This document shows positions 52,901 to 63,052 of a stretch of 64,000 nucleotides of DNA, piece after piece. Source of the stretch: Ciona savignyi (Eukaryota > Chordata > Ascidiacea > Phlebobranchia > Cionidae); the NCBI GenBank assembly GCA_000149265.1, contig CH000025.1:329171-393170 (forward strand), read 5' to 3'. The notes beneath the pieces are model-generated. The model worked only from the letters and a program-made list of their open reading frames with translations. It was not told where the DNA came from and ran no database searches. Numbering within the stretch: the first letter of the stretch is position 1; each line of letters begins with the position of its first letter. The translations under genes and the position numbers were made by a program.

Positions 52901-55900
52901 ATACCTATTCTGTACAACAATGGTTCTGGTGACGATCGCATCAGGGGTTCAAAACCTAGCCGGATAAAAACACATACCTAAAAAAATATACCATTAATAA
53001 ATAATACACCAGGGCATCTCATAAACACATTAAGGCGTTTATAAAACAAACCATACAATAAATACCATAAAAATGACCAATAAAACACATTATCCCCGTG
53101 AATGGAAAAACCAAGGGGGTTATCACACGGGCAATCGTCAGATCACCTTGCGCCCACCGTCGGGTTTCCGAAGCTATTACAGTGTGTTGTATATAATAGA
53201 CGCGTTCCTTCAATTTAGTAGAACCCATTAATTCTGCTGGGATCAGGCAATGTCTGTAAATGGCCTTGCCCAAGCACACAACCGACTAGCTATAGCGATC
53301 AGTTTCGCACCTGCAACCTATCGATTGAAAGCGACGCACATAGCCGCCAGACTAACCGGCCGGACTATTATACCATACGCCATTAAAATACGCCATACAG
53401 CTGTTGCATCCTGTACCATTGCAAGTTTAATTAATTTTATTGTCTTTATGCATGCTTCTGGTGATTTGAAACCAAATAATTCACTTTTACAACCATTAGA
53501 CCCGAAATCGAGAGATGACAATGCAAAAGTCGTCTGTCGCCTGCACAGCAACCATGCAAAAGGAGATATGCAAGGGAATGGGAGATTGTACTGGAGTTAG
53601 CGCTGATTCGACAGTTTGTTTGTATTCAGGTTAGTGTGAATGCATGTGTCGTATGTGCATAATGTAGCAAACATAATTTGTCTCGTAAGAAACTTTCACA
53701 TCTTTTACTACGACCGTTGTATTAACTGTGTGTGTGTGTGTGTGTTTTAAGTGTATGTGTGTGTGTGTGCCACCAACAGTTCTGTCATCTAATACTGTAA
53801 CGCGCACGGGGGCTTGTTTAGTTAGGTTTTATACTCATTTATATATATCTTTTATAAATCTTTCTACACATTTTATACACTTTTAACTACACCTTTTTAT
53901 GCAATTTTATTACACTGGTTTACGCCTTTTGTTTGTTTCCTTTTTATTTTCACGTAGTTAATACCCTTTGCACCTTTTAATCATTTATTCATTTTATCTT
54001 GCTTGCTTATTTTAACACGCACGATTTTATCTCTCGGGGAATTTAAGTAGTTAACGCTCTGTGCTGTGCTAATTTACGTGCTTGTGATCCCTTGAATTTG
54101 AGTTTCCAAAATCAGTTCTCTTTGGGCTGGCAAATTGTTGAGGGTTGACAACGCTAAATAATGCTGCCTTGTTATAGGATAACCGTCCAGCTATCCGTTG
54201 GCTTCGATCCCACCGCCTTCTGATCAGTACAACTAACCATATATTGTTACCCATGGTAAATCGACTAATTTATGATTGGCACACCTGTTCTAAACTCTAG
54301 AATGGACGTCGTGGGGAGAATGCACTGCGAGTTGTGGGTCAGCTGTTCGTGTTCGCAATCGTGCACTCATGTGGCCATCTGAAGAACGAAATTGCAGGGA
54401 ACCCTTGAAAGGTTAACCAACCCACTTTTTCCTGCGCATTGTTATATATATAGCAAAATACTAGCTGTAAAAAGATTCGGGCTCAGAACCTATCGCCCCG
54501 TATTCTACATAAGAGAATTGTGCTTTTGGGTTTTGTTTGGCGCATAATCACCATACAAGTTTATTCTATTATAGTCTAAACGCGATATACAATAAGAGTT
54601 TAATAGAATATTTTTATTTACAAAGAAATGTTTGATTGCGGGCTGGAATCCTGCGATATGGAAGATAACTGTCGATATTCGCCAACATGGGGGGAGTGGA
54701 TGGCGTGTCCGGTAGCTTGTGGCGTTGGACAAACTATCAGGAAACGGTAAAGTTTGTTTCAATATCGTATCACCCAAGTTGGAGTAAAATAACCCGAAAT
54801 ATTTGTTTATTGTTTGATCAAAACTCGATAGAGGATATAGGATATTTATGTTTATTTCCGTGCATGGGAAAACCAAGGGGGTTAACACACGGGCAATCGT
54901 CAGATCACCTCGCGCCCACCGTCGATATATTTGGAATGTTTGACCGAAACTCGCTGTATAAGATTGATCAGCACAATTTTTCACATGATAACCTATCCGA
55001 CTGAGCGTAGTATCATTAGGCAAAACACTTTAACGGGCACGGCCTCAGTCTAGTACAGGGGTGGCCAACCAGTCCGAGACTAAGAGCCAAATTTCTTAAT
55101 GTATAACCACAAAGAGCCATATTATACACACAATGACATAAATTTACAAGTCTTTTATTGTTATGAATGTTACTTAGTGGGACTTCTGGCATTCTTTGTT
55201 TTGAACAATCCTCTTCAAACCTGGCTTGTATTCCGTTGTTGCTATTCTTACATAACCTACTTAGTACATTTTCGGGACATAGCCTTCATGTAGTAAAAAT
55301 GTCCCGAATGTAGAAGAAATGTAGATGTAGATTTTTTCGGGACATAGCCTTCATATAGAAGAAATAGAGCCTGCGGAAAAGAGCCGCATGGAACTAAGCG
55401 AAGAGCCGCGGGTTGGCCAGCCCTGGTCTAGTAGATAAAAATTGTTTAATAAAAAAACGAGTTGTATCAAACATACAACAGTCTGCAGTAATTTTCACAA
55501 CCTTACTAAGGGCGACTTGATCCAACAATTACCCGGGTTACAACCACGCTTTTCCAAAAGCGGGAATAAAACTGAGCTCGCCCCCTCCCCATATGCACAA
55601 AAAAATAAAAAATAAATCTGTTCAACAGAGCTGTGACGTCAGGCGGGTTAAACTGTGACGCCATAATGCAAACAAGCAAGTGCATGAGATCCATGACGTG
55701 CAATACTGAAACAAGTATGTTGCAACTGTGCGGGAAAATCTTTGTACAGATTGGGATAATTCGCTGTCTTTATTGTTTTTTTTGAATATAACATTTTTCA
55801 TATCTGGAAACTAAAAGGACGGAAAGAGGGTAGGAGGGAACTGCTCACTAAAACAAAGATTAGGGCATCACACTTAGTTTTAAACATGGCGTTGAAGTTA

Positions 55901-58900
55901 GGGTTAATTTTGGGGTTTAGATTAGTTTTTAGGGCTGGGTTAGAATTAGTTTTCATAATTTTAGTGTGTAGTTTCCCTCCTTCCCTCTTTCCCTTCTTTT
56001 GGTGGTGCCCCCATTTTCAACTAAAAGCGTGCAATACACTATTTAAAAGAGCATTGTAACAAATGACCGAAGTAAAAAAGAAAGATCTGCATACTAACGT
56101 AAAAAAACGAATTTATCCTGAAATTAGCTCCATGGTTACCGAGGCTTAAGTTTTTAAACTATCGCGTTTACCCCGTTTTAACTTTGTTTAAGCTTTAAGC
56201 TTTAAGTTATGTGATAACCACGGTTTAAAATTCACTGAGATACGCGCACTAAAAGTATATAATTGTGCGAATTTCTTGTAATTTTAATTTTTAACACTCT
56301 CTAAAGTTATAATCAAGTTTTTAATTTTTTCTTCTTCAGGGGAAATTCCCGGTTGCAACTATGGGGAATGGTCCGATTGGTCAGTCTGCCCGGTCACGTG
56401 TGGCGTGGGGCAGACTTTTCGGAAGCGGATGTTACGTAGTGGAAGTCATAACTGTGACGGGTTCCAAATGGAGAACAGCAAGTGTATGACGTCAATGTCA
56501 TGCACGGATGACGACCAATCGGAATGCAGATACAGTGATTGGTCGGAATGGATGCCATGTTCGGAGAGTTGCGGAACCGGTGCCACGTTGAGGAAGAAGT
56601 TTCTTCTTGGTAATTAGTTGTGTTAATTAACTTGGTAGTTATTTGTATTAATTAACTTGGTAGTTATTTGTATTAATTAACTTGTAGGCCTAGTTAGTTG
56701 TATTAATTAACTTTGTAGTTATTTGTATTAATTAACTTTGTAGTTATTTGTATTAATTTACTTGGTAGTTAGTTGTGTTAATTAATTTTGTAGTTATTTG
56801 TGTTAATTTACCTCGTAGTTATTTGTGTCAATTTACTTGGTAGTTAGTTGTATTAATTAACTTGGTAGTTAGTTGTGTTAATTAATTTTGAAGTTATTTG
56901 TATTAATTTACATGGTAGTTATTTGTATTAATTAACTTGGTAGTTAGTTGTGTTAATTTACTTGGTAGTTAGTTGTGTTAATTAATTTTGTAGTTATTTG
57001 TGTTAATTTACTTTGAAGTTATTTGTGTTAATTTACTTGGTAGTTAGTTGTGTTAATTAATTTTGTAGTTATTTGTGTTAATTTACTTTGAAGTTATTTG
57101 TGTTAATTTACTTGGTAATTAGTTGTGTTAATTAATTTTGTAGTTATTTGTGTTAATTTACTTGGTAGTTAGTTGTGTTAATTAACTTTGTAGTTATTTG
57201 TGTTAATTAACTTTGTAGTTATTTGTGTTAATTAATTTTGTAGTTATTTGTGTTAATTAATTTTGTAGTTATTTGTGTTAATTTACTTGGTAGTTAGTTG
57301 TGTTAATTAATTTTGTAATTATTTGTGTTAATTTACTTGGTAGTTAGTTGTGTTAATTAACTTTGTAGTTATTTGTGTTAATTAACTTTGTAGTTATTTG
57401 TGTTAATTAATTTTGTAGTTATTTGTGTTAATTAATTTTGTAGTTATTTGTGTTAATTTACTTTAAAGTTATTTGTGTTAATTAATTTTGTAATTATTTG
57501 TGTTAATTTACTTTGAAGTTAGTTGTGTTAATTTACTTGGTAATTATTTGTATTAATTAACTTGGCAGTTAGTTGTGTTAATTAACTTTGTAGTTATTTG
57601 TGTTAATTAACTTTGTAGTTATTTGTGTTAATTAATTCTGTAGTTATTTGTGTTAATTAATTTTGTAGTTATTTGTGTTAATTTACTTTGAAGTTATTTG
57701 TGTTAATTAATTTTGTAATTATTTGTGTTAATTTACTTTGAAGTTAATTGTGCTAATTTACTTGGTAGTTATTTGTGTTAATTAATTTTGTAGTTATTTG
57801 TGTTAATTTACTTTGAAGTTATTTGTGTTAATTTACTTGGTAATTATTTGTATTAATTAACTTGGCAGTTAGTTGTGTTAATTAACTTTGTAGTTATTTG
57901 TGTTAATTAACTTTGTAGTTATTTGTGTTAATTAATTCTGTAGTTATTTGTGTTAATTAATTTTGTAGTTATTTGTGTTAATTTACTTTGAAGTTATTTG
58001 TGTTAATTAATTTTGTAATTATTTGTGTTAATTTACTTTGAAGTTAATTGTGCTAATTACTTGGTAGTTATTTGTGTTAATTAATTTTGTAGTTATTTGT
58101 GTTAATTTACTTTGAAGTTATTTGTGTTAATTAATTTTGTAATTATTTGTGTTAATTTACTTTGAAGTTATTTGTGTTAATTTACTTGGTAGTTAGTTGT
58201 GTTAATTAATTTTGTATTTATTTGTGTTAATTTACTTTGAAGTTATTTGTGTTCATTTACTTGGTAGTTATGGGTTGCCTTCGGAATTCCGATAGAAACA
58301 CATATTGATTTTCCTTGTTTTTTCTTTGTTCTCTCTAGTTATAGAAATCGAACAAATTTATTTAAGTTACTGAATTTGCTATTCTGAGTGACAAAAAATT
58401 GTTAAAATGTACTTAATCTACGAGCCTGACAAAAAAAAATTAAACGATTGGTGCTACACACTTGCTCTTCCAGTATGTTTGTAGGCTAAATGAATTCTAA
58501 AGTAACTTCGTGTACAATGCATAGTATATATTGTCTTTCGCAATACGGTTGTTGGCATGTAATTCAGAAAGAAACGCCTTAGTTTTAGTTTTACCACCTC
58601 GCGTTTTTTAAATACGAGTATACGTATTGGTCGCATTAACTATTCAGCCACACACCCAATCAATGTTGGTTTGCATACAGGTGACGCAAGAAGTAACTGC
58701 GAAGGCTTGGTTATGGAGAAGAGTCCGTGCCACAATCCGCCATGTCAGCAATGCGCGTACTTGCCATGGACACCGTGGATGCCATGCTCTGTCACCTGTG
58801 GAAAAGGTAGGTTGTTGTGCTGGCTTCATTAACAGTGCGCGTCAAGTGTTTTACATCCAATGCCAGTTGTACTGTTGCGGACGTTGTTTTAGGGAAATTC

Positions 58901-61770
58901 CCGTTTGGCGTGGGTGTGGTCTTTCTGGCCTTGTTACATATGTATAAGTACTTTTACTCGAATAAATCATGCAACACCACAGCGGTTAAAAATATAGCCA
59001 TAAAATTTGCCAGCACTGCCAGTGCAGTAGCTTCCGGCCTCCTTAGAGGACTTCCGGGTTCATGTATATTGGATATTATGTGGCGTGTTGCATTGGACTA
59101 CAGGGTGGCACGCCCTTATCAAACACGCTAATATCGTAATGTTGTTAGGTATCTAGTATTGTTTTAAAAATCTGTTGTTAGATATAGGATAGGATATTCA
59201 TGTTTATCCCCGTGAATGGTAAAAACAAGGGGGTTAACACACGGGCAATCGTCAGATCACCTCGCGCCTATATACAATAATACTGTTGGATATCTAATAA
59301 TAATATCCGACTACGTTAGGTTATCGACACAAAGTAACACCTTGACGGGGTAACAGCTTGGGGCCGGTATACAACTTTTTGATCGTCTTCCCGTCGAAAT
59401 AGTTATGAGTGACGGCCTTGTCATAACCTCGTCATGCAAAACATAAAATTAACCATTCTTGTACGGTCGTGTGGCCGAAAGGTTTATGTTCCGATACATA
59501 TACATACTTATATGTATGTAGCGGTCCCCTCTTACTAGTCCCACCCTTATAAACAAAAATTCCCTGTGACGAGCTCATCAAGGGTTCGAAACTTGACTCT
59601 GTTAAATAAAAAACTTTCTTTTTTCAGGTGAAACCCTCAGAAAGCGGTTCCTTAATCAATCCGCGAGTGGAAGTGGCTGCGAAGGTTTTCAAATGGAGCA
59701 GAATCGCTGCATGGTTCCTTGTGTGGTCACAAACGAACAAACGTGTATGTACTTTGAATGGATGGCATGGCAACCGTGTACAGGGGGTTGTAACAATACT
59801 GGACACCGCGTTCGGAAAAGGTAACCTTCTCGAACGACCAGACGTACTAATAAAGGCTGAACAGGTGCTGATCGTTTTGCTGCCAAGGTCTTCAGTAGAC
59901 CGTGATTACGATAGTAACGGTGCTATTACACGGTCTGTATCTGCAGCATTCTATTAGTATTAACCTGTATATCATATCTCCCAATAGATACAAAATAATC
60001 GAGTGGAATGTAAATAGTTAGCCCTGATAGGGTTGAAATTTGGATAAGAAGTGAAAAAATAATTCCTTTGTCGTATAACATCATCATGCAATACCTTGAC
60101 AACCTGACTGTGAGCTCGAGGTACTAATTTTAAATTGGCCCATATATTTATCTCATTCAGGGAAGTAACCTGTATTTCTTATAACACAGGGTATTGAAAT
60201 TCGCCCCCGAAGAACTATCGTGTGAAAGATTTATCACCGAGCGAGTGCCGTGCACTTCACCATGCGAAAGTAAGTCGTCTAGTAAATCGTCGTCGGTTGT
60301 GTCCTTGGGCAAATCACTTAACGGACATTGCTTGAACCCCGCAGAATAACGGTTCTACCAAATTAAAGGAACTTGTGAATCATACACAACGCATTGCAAT
60401 AGCTCCGATAACCCGACAGTGGGCGCGAGGTGTTCTGATGATCGCACGTGTGTTTACCCATTGGTTTTCCCATTCACGGTAATAAACATGAATATCCTAT
60501 CCGAGTAGTTTATTTAAATGCGTTCTCTCTCCAAACGCCTTACGCAGGCGCAGTAATTAGGCCTTGGGTTCACCCCAACCTACGTTGTTGTTAACTCGGC
60601 AATACTTGTCTCTTTAGTCTTGTTTTACAACATTTCATCTCCGATAGTACGGCATTGCTCACTTTGTTTTTCCTGACGTTCGCTTGGCCTTTTTTTGCTC
60701 AGTTTCGAATCCATTTTGAAACCACCATAATCAGTTTCGATTACATTATTGGCTCGGTATTAAGACAGTTGACTACTTTTTTTACCAAGCCAATTTTTAA
60801 ACCCATGATGGGCTCATCACTAGCACCGTTTGTATATAGAATCGGTATATGTATCCGTCGCGCTAACCACTCGGCCACTCGACCGTACGACTTTTTAATT
60901 TTCCGGGTATTTCAAATGAAGAAGACCCGTGTGCCATCGAATGGACGTCTTGGTCGAGCTGTTCAGCTTCATGTGGAAGGGGTTGGCGGACCAGACGGTT
61001 ACAACGGATCCCACCTCGGGCTTGCGGGCGCCGCAGGCGGAGGGAAAGACAGCGTTGCAGAGCAGCAAACAGATGTGGTGAGGGTTTTTTACCGAGCCAA
61101 GTTTCGAACCCATGATGGGCTCGTGATTTAGATCGATTTTTGTATAGGTCGGTATATGTATCGGTCGCGCTAACCATTTGGCCACACGACTGTGAGAGGA
61201 AACATTTCAATTAGAGTTATCATTTAGTGATTGCATTATTACTTATTGTACATAGGGATCGATGTGCGTCCGAAGACGAGATATCGAAGCTACAGCAGTG
61301 TGCTCAGTGGAGATGTATTTCATCTTTTTTTTCCGACCTATGTTTCGAATCCACAATGTATTTGGCACAAGGACCGTTTTTTGCATATAAGTAGGTATGC
61401 ATATCGGCCGCCCTTACCATTCGGCCACAGGAGCGGACACAATCCTCAAGTATTTTTTTTACTCAGCCAATTATCGAATTAATGGTTGGGTTGTTAATCC
61501 GACCGTTTTTTTATTGGAGTAGGTCGGTATATGTTTTGGTCGAGATAATCATACCGTCGCACACGACCGCACCCAAATCTGTTATGTTATCATTTTGCAG
61601 CACCGCAAAACTGTGTTGTGAAATCTTGGGGCCAATGGAGCCGATGCAACTCGCCCGGTAGGAGTTCTCGGCAGCTACGAGTACGAAAAATCAAAACCAG
61701 AGCGAAATTCGGAGGCGCGAAGTGTCCCCGGACGTTTGAAAGGAGAAGGTGCATTAACAATCCTTTGTGA
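46997..61770 (+). CDS. F-spondin-like secreted matrix protein, 19 exons
   Basis: Exons: 46997-47279, 47714-47805, 48290-48443, 49156-49323, 49862-50075, 50887-51036, 51943-52135, 52445-52594, 53515-53629, 54301-54411, 54626-54746, 55629-55714, 56340-56609, 58681-58806, 59628-59820, 60190-60269, 60922-61077, 61256-61314, 61601-61770. Phases agree at every junction except 61077/61256. The product is ~963 residues. An N-terminal hydrophobic segment (VYLVILVVFSLLNLA) is the likely signal; the start is fixed by an upstream in-frame stop. Reeler domain ~55-176 (SFRGFSIHARH). Spondin_N ~177-440 (YRMTFYGLWS, HPKDYP, LGPSPDWNVGI, PWDAGTDSGVSY). Nine TSP type-1 repeats from ~453 to the end, with WxxW and CxxxCG motifs. 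The ninth lacks the second Cys (WSRCNSPG). The family acts outside cells in neural floor plate and axon guidance, binding matrix and receptors; that role here is inferred. Confidence 0.93.
47507..47592 (+). repeat. SINE-B, internally deleted, F-spondin intron 1
   Basis: 'gtacggtcgtgtggccgaat' jumps from 'aacgcgac' directly to 'aaaacggtcttag', so the middle is missing. Box B 'ggttcgaaact' is intact. Confidence 0.8.
47826..48117. repeat. Tandem duplication of ~155 bp in F-spondin intron 2
   Basis: Two copies, ~47826-47978 and ~47983-48117, share 'ggtccgatcccttatcctat', 'tttatacgatccgaaaaa' and 'taacatgcaattataaaaaa'. Confidence 0.75.
48486..48600 (+). repeat. SINE-B in F-spondin intron 3
   Basis: 'gtacggtgtggccgaatggt' to 'cttggctcggataaataaa'. 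Complete. Confidence 0.85.
49040..49145 (+). repeat. SINE-B in F-spondin intron 3, second copy
   Basis: Diverged copy ('gtacgatcgggtggccaaat', 'catgagttcgaattttac') ending in the A/T run that abuts exon 4's acceptor (49155). Confidence 0.75.
49357..49620 (+). repeat. SINE-A in F-spondin intron 4
   Basis: Head and central blocks are intact. The tail is lost after 'ggtttcccattt'. Confidence 0.85.
49710..49820 (-). repeat. SINE-B in F-spondin intron 4
   Basis: 'gagctcagtttcgaaccca', 'agtctgtatatgtattgg' and 'aaacgaccgtac'. It ends 41 bp before exon 5. Confidence 0.8.
50282..50443 (+). repeat. SINE-A, 3' part, F-spondin intron 5
   Basis: Begins at 'tagaacccagcggatta', lacks 'gtgtatcatacacaa', and ends with TATCC repeats. 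Confidence 0.8.
50678..50783 (-). repeat. SINE-B in F-spondin intron 5
   Basis: 'aggacttagtttcgaaccca', 'agtcggtatatgtatcgg' and 'accacatgaccgta'. Confidence 0.8.
51101..51401 (-). repeat. SINE-A in F-spondin intron 6, full length
   Basis: The tail carries two GGATAGGA units. The head ends 'aatcagtcgggcg'. Confidence 0.85.
51450..51612. mobile_element. Short hAT-like MITE (GGGTGGGCAA family)
   Basis: 'caggggtgggcaattactct' to 'gttgcctatgcctc'. Same family as 5234, 6671 and 6946. Located in F-spondin intron 6. Confidence 0.65.
52211..52402. repeat. Minisatellite, F-spondin intron 7
   Basis: About seven units of 27-28 bp built on 'catttaaaaatgaaccatat', with a variant 'gctggtaaaatgaacca' that recurs at a higher-order spacing. 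Confidence 0.8.
52609..52722 (+). repeat. SINE-B, first of a head-to-tail triplet
   Basis: 'gtactgtcgtgtggccgaat' to 'cttagcgcggtatcaagg'. It starts 14 bp after the exon 8 donor, and its 3' end repeats the exon-end 'ggtatcaaggt' sequence. Confidence 0.85.
52736..52850 (+). repeat. SINE-B, second of the triplet
   Basis: 'gtacggtcgtctggccaagt' to 'ctaagcccggtaaaaaag'. Preceded by a repeat of the 'caatgta' flank. Confidence 0.85.
52862..52970 (+). repeat. SINE-B, third of the triplet
   Basis: More diverged: 'aacggtcgttcggtcgaacg' to 'cctagccggataaaaa'. Confidence 0.75.
53086..53365 (-). repeat. SINE-A in F-spondin intron 8
   Basis: Full length apart from the outermost tail. The head ends 'accggccggac'. 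Confidence 0.85.
53728..53771. repeat. (TG)n microsatellite
   Basis: Two TG runs separated by 'ttttaagtgta' in F-spondin intron 9. Confidence 0.9.
54834..54925 (-). repeat. SINE-A 3' fragment in F-spondin intron 11
   Basis: Only the tail-proximal ~90 bp, cut off at 'cgcccaccgtcg'. Confidence 0.8.
55056..55425. mobile_element. hAT-like MITE with perfect 8 bp target duplication
   Basis: 'caggggtggccaacc' and 'ggttggccagccctg' are inverted termini, flanked by GTCTAGTA at 55048-55055 and 55426-55433. A tandem block with 'cgggacatagccttcat' repeats twice inside. Non-coding. Confidence 0.88.
55806..56012. mobile_element. GGAGGGAAA MITE in F-spondin intron 12
   Basis: 'aaactaaaaggacggaaag' to 'cccttcttttggtggtgccc'. 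The interior has 'ttgaagttagggttaatttt'. Confidence 0.75.
56610..58272. repeat. 25 bp minisatellite starting at the exon 13 splice donor
   Basis: About 66 units of 24-25 bp ('tagttatttgtgttaatta' plus 'attttg' or 'acttgg' variants) filling almost all of the first part of intron 13. The first unit overlaps the donor GTAATTAG at 56610. A 300 bp higher-order copy is visible: 57541-57758 is repeated essentially unchanged at 57841-58058. Confidence 0.95.
58603..58653 (-). repeat. SINE-B, box A half
   Basis: 'gagtatacgtattggtcgca' to 'ctattcagccacac', 27 bp before exon 14. The box B half is missing. Confidence 0.6.
59182..59271 (-). repeat. SINE-A 3' fragment in F-spondin intron 14
   Basis: 'ataggataggatattcat' to 'gatcacctcgcgcc', with an abrupt end as in the 54834 copy. 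Confidence 0.8.
59461..59612 (+). repeat. SINE-B with ~40 bp internal expansion
   Basis: The head 'gtacggtcgtgtggccgaa' and box B 'gggttcgaaact' are separated by extra 'gtagcggtcccctcttac' sequence. It ends 15 bp before exon 15. Confidence 0.75.
60290..60502 (+). repeat. SINE-A, tRNA head lost, F-spondin intron 16
   Basis: Begins 'cgtcggttgtgtccttgggc', 20 bp after the exon 16 donor. Tail 'gaatatcctatcc'. Confidence 0.82.
60775..60889 (-). repeat. SINE-B in F-spondin intron 16
   Basis: 'accaagccaatttttaaaccc', 'gaatcggtatatgtatccg' and 'actcgaccgtacg'. Box B is degenerate. Confidence 0.8.
61085..61193 (-). repeat. SINE-B in F-spondin intron 17
   Basis: Begins 7 bp after the exon 17 donor: 'gagccaagtttcgaaccca' to 'cacacgactgtg'. 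The entire intron is little more than this SINE. Confidence 0.85.
61324..61438 (-). repeat. SINE-B in F-spondin intron 18, first of two
   Basis: Begins 9 bp after the exon 18 donor. Diverged: 'gacctatgtttcgaatccac' to 'ccacaggagcggac'. Confidence 0.75.
61452..61572 (-). repeat. SINE-B in F-spondin intron 18, second of two
   Basis: Strongly diverged: 'ctcagccaattatcgaatta' to 'cgcacacgaccgcac'. Same orientation as the neighbour, 13 bp away. Confidence 0.7.
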
Positions 61771-61997
61771 AACAATCAGCGCGTCCTCCTGCCGATCGCA
61801 GCACACCAACGTCGCTTCACATGTAAATGCACTAACAAAGGCGCAGTCGAAGTGTTTATTCTTCGTTTTATTTTGTGACGAATTTTGTACATTTTTATTT
61901 GCATTTGTTTATTATTTCTTTATTAAAATCATTTAAACTATATGTGTGGTCCATGCGCTTAAGTCTTCGCAAAGGCAGTTCCATGTGTTAAAGTGTC

Positions 61998-62286
61998 CAG
62001 CCCGTTGGTCTAGCTGTTAAGTGTGTCGCCTTTCAATCGAAAGGTTGCAGGTGCAAAACTGGTCGCTAGCTAATCGGTTGTGTTCTTGGGCAAGGCACTT
62101 AACGGCATTGCCTAAGCCTAGTTGATTAATGGGTTCTACTAAATTAAAGAACCGTGTGAATCATACCCAACACACTGCAATAGCTCCGGTAACTCGACGG
62201 CGCAAGGTAATCTGACGATTCCCCGTATGCTAATAAAACCCCTCGGTTTTCCCATTCACGGGGATAAACATGAATATCCTATCCTT
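61998..62286 (+). repeat. SINE-A, full length, downstream of F-spondin
   Basis: 'gtccagcccgttggtctag' to 'gaatatcctatcc', about 230 bp after the F-spondin stop. Possibly in or just beyond the 3' UTR. Confidence 0.85.
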
Positions 62287-63052
62287 TCACAATAATGAAT
62301 CCTAAACAGCCTTCAACTCCAAAACAGACATATAATGAATATTGCATATAGCTACAGACAAAAATGAATATGTCATATAGCTGAATTGTTTCCCGCCGAT
62401 CAACGTCTAATTGTTCAATAAGGTCAAATAAGGAGAAAACCCGCGGAAAGTGTAGAATGGTATAGCTATTGTTTGCTTTTCCACCCAAATCTTTATGTAT
62501 TGCATCCGTAATTGTCCATTTGAACTCAAATTGACCTTTAAAATGCTTCCCGCAAAGTTGTGTTTATTTTTAATTCAGGCACTGGCGTCAATGTACTGCT
62601 AAAAGTCCCTTTAGAGCCCGATTGACTTAAGTTATTGACAGTGAAATTAAACTACATGTCCACACTCTGACTACCAGAGCTGTTTTATTGTGTTTATAAT
62701 ATTTCATATAACCTTAATTCTTGAGTGATAGGTTTGAATCATGTGGAGCGACGCAACATATATACATCAGTCAGTGATATTAATGTTACACTTTTAGGCA
62801 GGGTCTCGATAACCTGTAGTCAGCAGCTCTCATCGATATATATAAAATGCTTGTATTCACGTAAGCAGCATAAAATCACAAGTTCACCAAAACACAATGC
62901 AGTGGTCAAATATAAAAGAAAATGGGCGGTAAAGTCTAACGGTTTTAGCGGGAAGTATACAGATAAGGCGACAGGTAATTACTAATCAACGCACGCACCA
63001 AAATCACGCATCAAGATAACATTGTAACATTAATACGTTAAACCACTCGACA
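62287..63052. other. Intergenic, nothing recognised
   Basis: No exon, RNA or repeat recognised. A ~60 codon open frame around 62725-62985 has no supporting feature. Confidence 0.4.

Noticed and set aside
47512..52975. tRNA-like sequences with box A and box B
   Set aside because: They do not fold into a full acceptor stem and they recur as part of the SINE-A and SINE-B families. They are SINE heads, not tRNA genes.
56610..58272. Protein-coding potential of the minisatellite
   Set aside because: The units are full of TAA and TAG in all frames and lie between two in-phase exons.
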